A DNA stretch of 64,000 nt, taken from contig CM057469.1 in the NCBI GenBank assembly GCA_030035585.1, forward strand, positions 17,106,501 through 17,170,500, given 5' to 3'. The notes below the pieces were generated by a model, which saw only the letters and a list, made by a program, of their open reading frames with translations, made no database searches and was not told where the DNA came from. Source of the stretch: Dugong dugon. Lineage: Eukaryota; Chordata; Mammalia; Sirenia; Dugongidae. Shown here piece after piece: positions 35,875 through 46,773 of the stretch; the first letter of the stretch is position 1; the number at the start of each line of letters is the position of its first letter. The translations under genes and the position numbers were made by a program.

Positions 35875-36490
35875 GACGAGTAGACAGCGAACTAAGGCCT
35901 GGGGCGGGCGGACTTCACGGCGCCTGCGCCTTACACAGCGATACCACTACCAAGCGCAGCAACCGCCGCCGTGGTCGCTGGCGACGCCTGCGCGCTGAGA
36001 TCCCGGCGCCCCGCACGCGCTGCCGTGTAAAGGCCACGCCCACGCCCACGCTGCTCCTTGGTCCACCTGCCGAGGGTGTCGCGTCAGGGTTTCACTGTGT
36101 GGAGGCTCGGACCGAGCGGCTGCAGGCGGCGGAGGTTTTGGCGGGAGGTCTGCTTCCAGGGCTGGCGAGAGCATCCGGTCATTTGTTAGGCACTGCTCTG
36201 ACCGCCTAAGGGCGGTGCATCGCCTCTCCCTCTCTCAGGCTGGAAGCGGTGGCCGAAGCCGGTTTTTCTTGTTCCCCAAGGGACTTGCGCAGGAAAAGAA
36301 TGAAAAACATTCCGACGACTGGAGGGGCCTGCCCACGCCAAGAACTCTTGTTTTGCCGTCGAGGCATGTTGGCTGAGGGATATCTGCGAATCCCAAGTTG
36401 GGGTGGAGGATGAACGCGGGTTCTGGGGTCTCTACGGATCACCCCACCGCTTTCCCAGAGCCAAACTCTGCTGCGCCCTCTGCCGCAAGC
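35600..36490 (-). promoter_or_regulatory. SCCPDH: CpG-rich promoter region of SCCPDH
   Basis: GC content and CpG density rise sharply from about 35.6 to 36.5 kb against AT-rich flanks, and the block contains the first coding exon. Upstream of the ATG are a GC box (GGGGCGGGCGG at 35901-35911) and two NRF1-like elements, CGCCTGCGCC at 35921-35930 and CGCCTGCGCGC at about 35985-35995. No TATA box is evident near the likely start. This architecture is that of a broadly expressed CpG-island promoter. The exact transcription start is not visible, and possible divergent transcription to the right is untested. Confidence 0.8.
35685..35874 (-). CDS. SCCPDH: SCCPDH exon 1 (start codon, Rossmann nucleotide-binding motif)
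   Basis: The exon carries the ATG at 35874-35872, with G at -3 and G at +4, a good Kozak context. It encodes 63 residues plus the first base of codon 64. The start [20 protein letters not shown] includes the glycine-rich dinucleotide-binding loop GASGFTG at residues 14-20, typical of the N-terminal NAD(P)-binding domain of the saccharopine dehydrogenase family. The exon ends AAG CTG G followed by the donor GTAAAAG. The open frame continues 161 nt past the donor, but that extension is intron and does not resemble the protein. From memory of human SCCPDH, substitutions are few (for example E for Q at residue 5 and C for S at residue 48). The exon lies inside the CpG-rich promoter block. Confidence 0.96.
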
Positions 36491-36829
36491 CCCTAACCCA
36501 CCACCTTGATGCCCATCATCTCAGGGGTCGCCCACCATCCCCATCACCACGTCCTCCCTTTCGTGGCCCCTGAAACAGTTGTTGATGTCACGTGCGAAAA
36601 TAACTCCTAGAATGGCCCTGCCATTTAACTTGTCAAGTAAACAGCGATTCAGAAACTCCGCAGAATGCAAAAAAAAAAAGTTTCTTGAGAAGTTTTCTTT
36701 ATATGTTCAAAAACGTTTTAATAAATACATAAATAAATAGGGGGGAGGGACAAATTCACCGCACAGAATTCCAAACAGTTTACCTAGCTAGGAGCTTAAC
36801 TCCCTGCCCTTTGAGTGTACGCTGCGCTT

Positions 36830-37385
36830 TGTGAATATGGAAGGGGGTGGGTGAGTGACTTTACAGTGGAGAAACCTGGCAAACACTACCAAATGATGAA
36901 CATTAACATAATCAGTGCCATCAGGTTGATATTATGTACCCTTGATATGATGTGTTGAGAATAGCACTTCACCTTTGTGGTGTTCCTCCTCCAAACCCAT
37001 TACTCCATGAGGATCTTTCTACAAAATACCTGACCAGCACTCCTCAGAACTGTTGAAGTTAATTGAAAACAAGGAAAGTCTGAGAAACCGCCACAGACTA
37101 GAAGAGGCTAAGGAGATATGATGACTAAATGTAATGTGGTATCCTGGTTGGGACTCTGGACCAGATAAAAGGACATTAGAGAAAAGCTAGTGAAATCCGA
37201 CTAAAGGGTGGAGTTCAGTTAACAGCAATGTACAAATATTGGTTTCTTGGTTATCACAGTAGTATAAGATGTTAACAATAGGGACGCTTGGGTGAAGGGT
37301 ATAAGGGAACACACCATACTATTTTTCCAACTTTTCTGTAATTCTAAAACTATTCTAAAATTAAAAAAAAATTTTTTTAAAGTCT
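36830..37385 (+). mobile_element. Old L1 (L1M-type) 3' end
   Basis: GGGTGAAGGGTATAAGGGAA and CCAACTTTTCTGTAATTCTA then AAACTATTCTAAAATTAAAA are characteristic of the 3' end of ancient L1 families. It is the first element upstream of the SCCPDH promoter. Confidence 0.7.
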
Positions 37386-37882
37386 GAGTGCATTTGTATC
37401 AGGCGCATGCAAATATGTCATCTCATTTAATCCTGTTCATTTAGCAGGTATTTCCAGAGACCCTTCTATGTGTCAGGCACTGGAAGAGATCCCGGGAATA
37501 CAATGATTAATTTAAAGACAGGCCCTTGCCCTTCCTAATTAATAAACAGTTTAACTGCAGTACATGTGGCAAACGAGGAGAGGAACTAACTCTGGGGCAG
37601 TAGAAACAAGGGAAGAAGCTTGTCCAAGGTTACACACCATTGGTGGTGCTCAACACTATGCAAGGGACCCCCGAGTTGTGGTAATGGGTGCAATCTTTGC
37701 CCTCAAAAAGCCCTAGGAGTCCACCAAAGAGAGAGTCTTTGAGAGGAACTGGGCTTTGACTTAAATTTGTAGGGCTCAGATAGAGAAGGATTGAGAGAGG
37801 GGTAGGTATTCATGAATTCATTTATTGGGTGTTTCATATGTACCAGGTACAGAAACCAGGGCCAGATTTAAAAATAAAGTGA

Positions 37883-38097
37883 TTATTGTTGTTGTTAATT
37901 GCCATCAAGTTGATTCTGACTCATGGCAACCCTATGTGTTGTGCAGAGTAAAACTGCTCCATAGGGTTTTCAAGGCTGTGACCTTTCAGAAGCAGATTCC
38001 AGGCCTGTCTTCCAAGTTACCTGTGGGTGTGTTTGAACCACCAACCTTTCAGCGCTAGTCAAGCACTTAACCATTTATACCACCCAGGAACTCCTTA
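37883..38097 (-). mobile_element. AfroSINE, long type
   Basis: Antisense copy from TTGTTGTTAATTGCCATCAA to ACCACCCAGGAACTCC, with a middle section (TGTGACCTTTCAGAAGCAGA) different from the common subfamily. Confidence 0.85.
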
Positions 38098-38194
38098 ATA
38101 GACACCAAAAAGGCATTTAATAAAATTCAACATCCACTGATGATTTTTTAAACTCTCATTAAAATAGGAATAAATGATGTTTCCTTTTTTAAAT

Positions 38195-38990
38195 TATAAA
38201 ATATATTAGTCACACAAAAAAGGTAAAGCCAATAATAAATATGTACCCACTACAAAGCTTAAATAAATTATTCCAGAAAGTGTGGCTTCCTGGTATTCAT
38301 TCCTGAACACATTTCTTTCCCTATTCCTAGAAATGGCTACTTGCCTGAATTAGGTGTTTCTCTTTCCTGTTCCTGTCTTTATATTTTTGCCATCTATGGA
38401 TGTATTTCTAAACACTCTCTAACCAGAAGGTTGACAGTTCAAATCTACCAGGAGCTCCTTGGAAACCCTATGGAACAGTTCTACTCTGTCTTATAGGGTC
38501 ACTAGAGTCAGAATCGACTCAAGGGCAGTGAGTTTGGTTTTGTTTTTTCTGTAATATTGTTTTGTATATTTTAAACTTTTTATAAATGCTAATCCGACAA
38601 CTTTCTTATTTTTTGTCATCAACATTTGTATAATTTATTCATGTTAATACATATAGTTTTAGTTCATTCCAATGCATTATTGTGTGATAATTTATCTGTT
38701 GGTCTGTTGAAGGTCATCCAATTTTTTTTTATTACAAGCAATGCTGCTATGAAATTCTTGTATATGTCTCCTTGAGCACCTGTGCAAGAATATCTTTAAT
38801 ATATATCTATGAGCAAAAATGGTTTTTCCTAGAATACGCACGTTTCAAATTGCTCTCCAAATCAAATGTACTCATTTACACACTCATCAGCACAATATGA
38901 GAATTCTCTGTTGCCTCACATCCTTGTTAACACTTGATATTGTCAGACTCTTTATTTTTGTCTATCTGATGGGTGTAAAATGGTGGGCAT
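38195..38990 (-). mobile_element. Old L1 (L1M/L1ME-type) 3' sequence
   Basis: CATTCCTGAACACATTTCTT, GTTGAAGGTCATCCAATTTT, CAAGCAATGCTGCTATGAAA and TGCTCTCCAAATCAAATGTA resemble the antisense of ancient L1 3' regions. An AfroSINE interrupts it at about 38421-38545. Confidence 0.65.
38421..38548 (+). mobile_element. AfroSINE, 5'-truncated
   Basis: Sense copy from AACCAGAAGGTTGACAGTTC to TCAGAATCGACTCAAGGGCA, with a T-rich end. Confidence 0.88.
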
Positions 38991-39106
38991 TCAAGTATTT
39001 ATTGAACACCTACTATATGCTAGGCACTAGGAATAAAGTACTGGAGATACTGCAATAAACAAAACATAGTTTCTGACATCATGAAATTTACATTCTACTA
39101 GTAGTA

Positions 39107-39220
39107 AGCCTCATTGCTGTTGAGTCGATTCCAACTCATAGTGACCCCATAGGACAGTAGAACTGTCCCATAGGGTTTCCAAGGAGTGGCTGGTTGATTT
39201 GACCTGCTAGGGCTCCAGTA
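39107..39220 (-). mobile_element. AfroSINE with internal deletion
   Basis: Antisense tail CATTGCTGTTGAGTCGATTC is joined to GGCTGGTTGATTTGACC and then directly to CTGCTAGGGCTCC, so the middle of the tRNA-like head is missing. Confidence 0.82.
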
Positions 39221-39392
39221 ATAGTAAACAGTAATAAGAAATAATTCTACAGAGATGCAGAAGTTTGCAAAAATATCTATGGCAAGAATATTCATTATAG
39301 CATTGTTTGTAATAACAAAAAATTAAAAACAATGAAATGTCCTTCATCAGAGGATTTATTAAAGAAATTATGGTATCCTATCCATTCAACGT

Positions 39393-39598
39393 AGTCCCTA
39401 GGTAATGCAAACGGTTCATTCTTGGCTGCTTACTGAAAAGCTGGAGGTTCAAGACCACCCAGATGTGCTTTGGAAGAAAGGTCTGGTGATCTACTTTCAA
39501 AAAATCAGACACTGAAAACCCTGTAGAGCACAGTACTACTCTGACACACATGGGATCACCATGAGTCAGTGTCAACTCAGCAGCAACTGGTTACTGGT
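39393..39598 (+). mobile_element. AfroSINE, second subfamily
   Basis: Sense copy of the subfamily with the head GTCCCTAGGTAATGCAAACG, the middle GAAAGGTCTGGTGATCTACT and tail CAACTCAGCAGCAACTGGTT. Confidence 0.88.
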
Positions 39599-39670
39599 TA
39601 TCCAGTCAATAGAAACTATGCAGCTAAAAAGAATGAGGTAGGTCTACGTATAGTGAGATGGCAAATTATC

Positions 39671-41336
39671 CAAGACTGGTGGCACAATGGTTAAGTGCTC
39701 GGCTGCTAACTGAAAGGTCAGCAGTTTGAACCCATCAGCCACTTGGAGGTAAAAAGATGTGGTAGTCTGCTTCCACAAAGATTTACAGCTTTGGAACAAT
39801 GAGATACCATCTTACCCAGACAATACTGGCACTAATCCAAAAAAACACAACAAATGTTGGAGAGGTTTCTGGGAGATTGAAACTCTTATGCACTGCTCGT
39901 GGGAATGTAAAATCGTATAACCACTTTGGAAAATGATATGGTGCTTCCTTAAAAAGCTGGAAATAGAAATACCATATGATCCAACAATCCCACTGCTAGG
40001 AATATACCCTAGAGAAATAAGAAAAAGAGCCATCACATAAATAGACATATGCATACTCATGTTCAGTGCAGCACTATTCACTATAGCAAAAAGATGGAAA
40101 CAACCTAAATGCTCATCAACAGATGAATGGATAAACAAATTATGATACCTACACACTGTAATATTGTGCAGCAATAAAGAACAATGATGAATCCTCAAAA
40201 CAGCTCACAACATGGATGAATCTGGAGGATATTATGCTGAGTGAAATAAGTCAGTCACAAAAGGACAAATATTGTATGAGACAACTCTTATAAGAACTCA
40301 AGAAAAGGTTTACACACAAAAAAAATTATTTGATGGTTACAAGGGTGGGGAGGGGGGGAAGAGGAAATCACTAGATAGTGGACAAGTGTCAGCTTTGGTG
40401 AAGAGAAAGACTACACACTATATAGGGGAAGTCAGCACAACTGGACCAAAGCAAAAGCATTGAAGTTTTCTAGACATATCCAAACACTTTGAGGGACCAA
40501 GTAGCTGGGGTGGGGGCTGGGGACCATAGTCTTGTGGGGACACCTAGGTCAATTGCCGTAACATAGTTCATAAAGAAAATGTTCTACATCCCACTTTGGT
40601 GAGTAACGTCTGGGGTCTTAAAAGATTGGGAGTGGCCATCTAAGATACATCTATTGGTCCTGTCCCACCCAGAGCAAAGGAAAATGAAGAAAACCAAAGA
40701 CACAAGGAAAATATTAGCCCAAATGACTAAAGGACCACATGAACCAGAGACTCCACCAGCCTGAGCCCAGAAGAACTACCACCACTGACGGCTCTGACAA
40801 GGATCACAACAGAGAGTCCCAGACAGAAAGGGGAGAAAATACAGAACAGAATTCAAATCCACAAAAAAAGACCAGACTTTCTGGTCTAACAGAGACTGGA
40901 GGAACCCCCAAGACTATGGCCCTACTAACTAAGAACTGAAACCACCCCCGAAGCCCACTTTTCAGACAAAGGTTAGATAGGCCCATAAAACAAAAACTAA
41001 CACACATGAGGAATGTGCTGCTTAGGTGAATCAAATATAGGAGACCAAATGGGCAACTCCTGTCCAAAAGTAAGACAAGAAGGCAGGAAGGGACAGGAAC
41101 TGGATGAATGGACACAGGGAACCTAGGGTAGAAAGCAGGAGCATGCTGTCACATTGTGGGGATTGCAACCAATGTCACAAAACAATATGTGTATAAATTT
41201 TTGAATGAGAAGTTAACTTTGAACTATGAACTTTCACCTAAAGCACACAATTAAAAAAAAAAAAAAAAGACTTCCAGCCTTGGAAACCCTATGGGGCAGT
41301 TCTATTCAATAGCAAAGGGTTCCTAACAGCATAAGA
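39671..41336 (+). mobile_element. AfroSINE split by an L1
   Basis: The first half (CAAGACTGGTGGCACAATGG to CAGCTTTGGAA, 39671-39796) and second half (GCCTTGGAAACCCTATGGGG, from 41280 to about 41336) are parts of one sense AfroSINE. The L1 at 39797-41268 separates them. Confidence 0.88.
39797..41268 (+). mobile_element. 5'-truncated L1 inserted in an AfroSINE
   Basis: The insert begins in the ORF2 C-terminal region (CAATGAGATACCATCTTACC), continues through the L1 3' UTR (GTCTGGGGTCTTAAAAGATT) and ends in a poly-A at 41252-41268. It is flanked by GATTTACAGCTTTGGAA (39780-39796) and GACTTCCAGCCTTGGAA (41269-41285), a 17-bp target-site duplication with three differences. It belongs to an older subfamily than the full-length L1. 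Confidence 0.9.
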
Positions 41337-41490
41337 CTATAAACTCTTTAAGAAGAAAAGGGTGTGTGCATATGCATCCAAAATGTCAGGAGGAATGCAT
41401 GATAAATTTTAATAAAATAATTGCTGTAAAATGCTTAGAGACATGCCTTATACATAGTAACTGCTCGGTAATGTTAGCTATTATTAACAG

Positions 41491-41656
41491 TGGAGTCCTC
41501 GTGGTGCAGTGGTTAACAGCTTGGCTGCTAACCAAAAGGCTGGCAGTTTGAATCCACCAGGTGCTCCTTGGAAACCATATGGGGCAGTTCTACTCTGTCC
41601 TATAGGGTCGCTATGAGTCAGAATCGACCCAACGGCACCTTTTTTTTTCTTTTTTT
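41491..41656 (+). mobile_element. AfroSINE, complete
   Basis: Sense copy from GAGTCCTCGTGGTGCAGTGG to GAATCGACCCAACGGCACCT with a long T-rich tail. It lacks the middle section present in the copy at 24721. Confidence 0.92.
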
Positions 41657-41770
41657 TTATTATTAGTAGTAATGGTAACAGTGATTATTACTGAGAGGTA
41701 GATGTGTATGAGTTATGCAAGAGGAAAGATACTCATACTGTTTGCTTTTTAATCTTTCTACACAGTTCAA

Positions 41771-41774
<4 letters not shown>

Positions 41775-41820
<46 letters not shown>

Positions 41821-41826
41821 TACATA
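41775..41826. repeat. (AT)n microsatellite
   Basis: About 50 bp of alternating TA followed by CATATATACATATA. The two open frames with YIYIYI repeats come from it. Confidence 0.95.
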
Positions 41827-42089
41827 TAATTTTAAAAAGGAACAAGAGCTTTGCAGACAGGGCTGAGGAGCAGCTATGGGAATCACCCTTTATCATCTGC
41901 AGTCCTGTCACTGGAGCTATTTCCACTGAAGCCATATTCTTCCCACCACCAGGGCACTTTGGGACTTTCTGAGAGGATACAGACATTGGACTGCTATTGT
42001 CAGTACATTTGGCAGCGTGGTACCATTGTCATTAAAAGCACTCGTTTTATGACAAAGATGGTGCTGCAGTGCATCCAAAAAGGATAGTT

Positions 42090-43150
42090 TTTCAGTAAAT
42101 GGTGTGAGGTCAATTAAATACAGATTCAGAAAAAAATGTTGAGCCCCAATGCATACCATACTCAAAAACAAATTTGAGATGGCAATAGGTCTAAATGTGA
42201 AAGATAAAACAAAAAAGTTTTCAGAGGAGAATGTAGGAGAATATCTTTATGAGTCTGCGGTAGGCAAAAATTTTTTAAAGAGGAGACATAAAGCACTAAC
42301 TACAAAGGTGAAAAAATCAATAAATTGCACCTTATGAAAATCCCTGTTAATCGATACACTACTAGGAGAATGAAAAGACCAATCTCAGAAAATATTTCCA
42401 ATATATACACCCAACAAAAACTTATACCTGGAATATGTAAAGAACTCCTGCAAATCAATAAGAAAAAGACAGATAATCCAAAGGAAAAATGAGCAAAAGT
42501 CTTGAACAGGCATTTTGCAAAAGAGATTATCAAAATAACCAAAAAATGAGAATTGCTTAACCTCATTAGTCATCAGGGAATGCAAATAAAAACCAGAAGA
42601 GATACCACTTTACACCCACTAACCAAAAGAAAACTGTTGCCGTTGGGTCGATTCTGACTCATAGCAACCATATAGAACAGAGTAGAACTGCCCCATAGGG
42701 TTTCCAAGGAGCAGCTGGTGGATTTGAACTGCCAACTTTTTCATTAGCAGCTGAGCTCTTAACCACTGTGCCACCAGGGCTCCATCTTTACTAGAGCTGT
42801 ACTTAAATTTACCCAGTATCTCACACCTAGATATATTAATTCCCTGCCGAGATACATATCTAGCAGAAATGCCCAAATATATTCACCAAAGCCATGTACA
42901 AAAACCTTCACAACAGTTTCTTCATAATAGCCCAAACTGCAAATAATGCAAATGTCCATCATGTTTTACATTGTAAGACATTGCCCATTTTGTGTCCATT
43001 GTAACATACAACAATATGAATGACTCTCACAAACACTAATTTGAGCAAAAAAAGCCAGACAAAAGGTACGTCCGTATGCTTCCATTTATTTAAAGCTCAA
43101 AAATAGGCAAAACCAACCGACATGACAGAAATCTTGGAAGGATTTTCTTT
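42090..43150 (+). mobile_element. Old L1 ORF2 3' part and 3' UTR, split by an AfroSINE
   Basis: Sense remnants of the L1 ORF2 C-terminal region (CAATAAGAAAAAGACAGATA, AGAGATACCACTTTACACCC) and beyond (AATAGCCCAAACTGCAAATA). All frames are broken. The AfroSINE sits at 42630-42784. Confidence 0.7.
42630..42784 (-). mobile_element. AfroSINE
   Basis: Antisense copy from GTTGCCGTTGGGTCGATTCT to CACTGTGCCACCAGGGCTCC. Confidence 0.92.
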
Positions 43151-43272
43151 TGTGGTAAGTGATCCCAGAAGGTCTATCCCTTCCTGAAGTAATTCTCCAT
43201 GTGAAGGATTTCTGAGAAATTCCTTCTCCCCAGGGACTGATATGGAGGTTTATTTTAGCCCTAAGGTTGGCA

Positions 43273-43379
43273 CTAAAGGAAGTCCCTGTGTGATACAGTT
43301 AAAGCACTCAGATACTAACCAAAAGGTTGGAGGTTTGAGTCCACCCAGAGGTACCTCAGAAGAAAAGCCTGATGATCTA
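43273..43379 (+). mobile_element. AfroSINE, second subfamily, 3'-truncated
   Basis: GAAGTCCCTGTGTGATACAG to GAAAAGCCTGATGATCTAC, cut where the next element begins. Confidence 0.8.
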
Positions 43380-43490
43380 CAGTAGCCCCCCTTTCTCTGT
43401 GGTTTCGCTTTCCACAGTTTCAATTACCTGGGGTCAACCAAGGTACAAAAATGTTAAACGGGTAATGTGATGAAATCTCTCATTGTACCA
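43380..43490. mobile_element. Tigger/MER-like DNA transposon fragment
   Basis: CAGTAGCCCCCCTTTCTCTG and GGTTTCGCTTTCCACAGTTT resemble the terminal region of TcMar-Tigger elements. Only one end is present. Confidence 0.6.
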
Positions 43491-43494
43491 CTCC

Positions 43495-45455
43495 ATCCAA
43501 TTAAATTCTTCTAAGAATTTAATTTTAATTTGAACATTTAGGTCCTTAATTCATTTTGAATTTGTTTTTGTGTATGGTGTGAGGCATGGGGAACCCTGGT
43601 GGCGCTGCTAAGAGCTTGGCTGATAACCAAAATGTCGGCAGTTTGAATCCACCAACTGCTCCTTGGAAACCATATGGGGTAGTTCTACTCTGTCCTACAG
43701 GGTTGCTATGAGTCAAAATCGACTCAATGGCAACTGGTGTTTTTTTTACAGGTGAGGCATGGATCCTGTTACATTTTTCTGCATGTGAAAATCCAATTTT
43801 CTCAGCACCATTTATTGCAGAGACTCTTCTTTCCCCATTGAATGGACTTAGCACTTTTGTCAAAAATCAGTTGACCATAGACATACGGGTTTATTTCTGG
43901 ACTCTCTATTCTATTCCATTGGTCTATATGTGTCTATTGTTATATAAGTACCCGGCTGTTTTGATTAGTGTAGCTGTATAGTATGTTTAAAATCAGGAAG
44001 TGTGAGTCCTCCTAATTTGTTCTTCTCTTTCAACATTGCTTTAGCTATTCAGGGCCTCTTGCCATTCCATATAAAGTTGAGGATTGGTTTTTCTATTTCT
44101 GCAAGAAGGCTGTTGGAATTTTGATTGGGATTGGGCTGAATCTACTGTACGGATCCTTTTGGGTAGTACTGACATCTTAACAATATTAAGTCTTCCAACC
44201 TATGAACAGGGAACATCCTTCCATTTATTTAAGTCTTCTTTAATCTCTTTAAGCAGAGTTTTACAGTTTTCATCGTATAAGTCCTTCCCATCCCTGGTTA
44301 GATTTATTCCTAGGTATTTTATTCTCTTAGCTGCTATTGTAAATGGAACTGTTTCCTTAATTTCCCTTTAAGAATTCTCATTGCTGGTGTACAGAAACCC
44401 AACTGATTTTTATTGACCTTGTACCCTGCAACTTGGCTAAATTCCTGTATTAGCTCTAGAAGTTTTCTTGCAGGCTTTTTGAGATTTTCTCTGTGGAGGA
44501 CCATATCATCCACGAACAGAGAAATCTTACCTCTTCTTTTCCAGTCCGGATACCTTTTATTTCTTTTTATTGTCTTATTGCTTTGGCTAGGACTTCTAAT
44601 ATAATAATGAATAGAAGTGGTGAGAATGGGCACCCTTGTCTTGTTTCTGATTTCAAGAGGAAAGCTCTCAGACTTTCTCCATTAAGTATAATGTTGGCTG
44701 TTGACTTTTCATATATGCCCTGAATCATACTGAGGAATTTCCCTTCTATTCCAATCTTTTTTAGGGTTTTCATCAATAAAAGATGTTTGATTTTATAAAA
44801 TGTTTTTTCTGTATCCATAGAGATGATCATGTGGTTCTTTTCCTTTGTTCTATTGATGTGATGTAGCACGTTGATTGATCTTCTAATGTTGAACCACCCT
44901 TGCACTCCTGAAATAAATCCCACTTGGTCATGGTGTATGACTCTTTTAATATGCTGTTGTATTCTGTTCGCTAGTATTTTGTTGAGGATTTTTGAATCTA
45001 TATTCATAAGCGATATTGGCCTGTAGGTTTATTTTCTTGTGGTGTCTTTGATTTGGGTATCAGGATTATGTCAGCATCATAGAATGAATTAGGGACTATT
45101 CCTTCCTTCTATATCTTTTGGAAGATTTTAAACAGTATTAGTGTCAATTCTCTGAATGTTTAGTAGAATTCCCCAGCGAAGCCATCTGGTCCAGGATTGT
45201 TTTGTTGTTGTTGGGAGGTTTTCAATCACTGATTCTATCTCTTCACTTGTTAGGTATCTGTTGAGACTTTCTATTTCCTCTTGAGTCAGTTTGTGTAGAT
45301 TGTGTGCTTCTAAGAATTTGTCTGTTTCATCTAGGTTATCCAGTGTGCTGCCATGCAGTTGTTCATAATATTCTGTCATAATTCTCCTTACTTCCATCAT
45401 GTCAATTGTAATGTCTTCTCTTTCATTTTTTTAATTTTGCTATTTGCATCTTTTC
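43495..45455 (-). mobile_element. L1 ORF2 fragment, antisense
   Basis: The minus strand carries decayed ORF2: the motif [12 protein letters not shown] and the stretch [13 protein letters not shown] in a frame at 44567-45007, and LFVDDM at the RT catalytic site in the frame at 44334-44633. Several stops and shifts separate the frames. The AfroSINE at 43590-43751 is inserted in it. Confidence 0.88.
43590..43751 (+). mobile_element. AfroSINE with perfect target-site duplication
   Basis: A sense copy lies between two copies of GTGAGGCATGG (43579-43589 and 43752-43762) within L1 ORF2. Head AACCCTGGTGGCGCTGCTAA, tail GTCAAAATCGACTCAATGGC. Confidence 0.95.
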
Positions 45456-45465
45456 TGTTTTTTTG

Positions 45466-45535
45466 TCCTTTCTTCCTTCCTTCCTCCCGCCATCCTTCTT
45501 TCTCTCCTTCCCTTCCTTCTTTCCTTCCTTCCTCA
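45466..45535. repeat. (TTCC)n-rich tract
   Basis: Pyrimidine-rich, irregular TTCC/CTTT repeats at the junction of the L1 fragment and the ancient repeat. Confidence 0.85.
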
Positions 45536-45894
45536 ACATTTATTTACTGAGTGCCTACTATGTGCCAGAAACTGCTCTGAACACTAGGGATACAGCAGTA
45601 GAACAAAAATAGATGAAAATCTCTGCCTGCATGAAGCTTACAGTCTAGTATGGAAGACATAAGATAATTACATAAAATATATAGTATGTTAGGTAAATAG
45701 TGATAAGTGCTAAGGATAAAATTAAAACAAAGAAGGAACTTGTGAAGAGCTGAGGTGGGATTGTGGGTAAAACTGTAGATGGAATGACCGGGGAAGGCCC
45801 CACTCAGAAGATGACTTTGAGGGAAGCCCTGAAAGACAAGCGGGAACTTGCTATGCAGATACTTGGAAGGACATCCCAGACAAAGGAAACAAGG

Positions 45895-46118
45895 CAGTCC
45901 CTGGGTGATGCAAATTGTTACCGTGCTTGGCTGCTAACCAAAAGTTTGGAGGCTTGAGTCTACCAGAGGTGCCTCGGAAGAAAGGCCTGGTGATCTACTT
46001 CTGAAAAACCAGCCAATGGAAAACCCTATAGTGCACAATTTTACTCTGATGCACTTGTGGTCACCAGGAGTCAGAACGGACTCCATGGCAACTGGTTTTT
46101 TGTTGTTGTTGTTGTTAA
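45895..46118 (+). mobile_element. AfroSINE, second subfamily
   Basis: Sense copy with head CAGTCCCTGGGTGATGCAAA, middle AGAAAGGCCTGGTGATCTAC, tail CTCCATGGCAACTGGTTTTT and a (GTT)n end. The ancient repeat resumes immediately after. Confidence 0.92.
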
Positions 46119-46773
46119 TGCAAAGGCTCTGAGGTAGGAACATGCCTCCTCCATTTGAAGAACAGCGAGGAGACCAGTGCAGTTTGAGCAGATTGATGAG
46201 GGGAATAGTAGTAGGACATGGGGTTAGAGGGATACTGGGACGAGCAGTTCATGTGATCACTGAGAAGATTTTAGGTCATAATAAGAACTCTGACTTCTGC
46301 TCTGAGTTGAATGGGAGTCACTTTTGAGCAGAAGAGGTACATTACCTAACGTAGGTTTTTAAACACGCACTCTGGCTGCTTTGTTGGAAATAGACTGGAT
46401 GGGAGCACCAACTCCAGACACAGGAGAGGCTTTTGCAGTAATCTAGGTGAGAAATGATGGTGGATTCAGATGATGGCAGAGAGGTGGTGAAAAGTGGTCA
46501 AAAATCTGGATATCTTTTGAAGGTAGAGCAGCTAGGATTTTTCTGGTGGATTGGATGGGGAGGGAAACCATTAAGAAAGAGAGGAGTGAAAGAACACTTG
46601 GAGGTTTTTGGTGTGAGCAGCTGCAAGAATGGAGTTGTCATTAACTAAGATAGGAAAGACTGCAAAAATTACTCGAGGTTTTTGATGGTGGCTTGAGGAG
46701 GGGGTGGTGGTGTGAATATTAGGAGTTCAGTTTGGGTCATGTTAAGGTGATGTATACCAGACATCCAGGTGGA

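Noticed and set aside
41715..41986. Frames with YIYIYI repeats
   Set aside because: Produced by the (AT)n microsatellite at 41775-41826.
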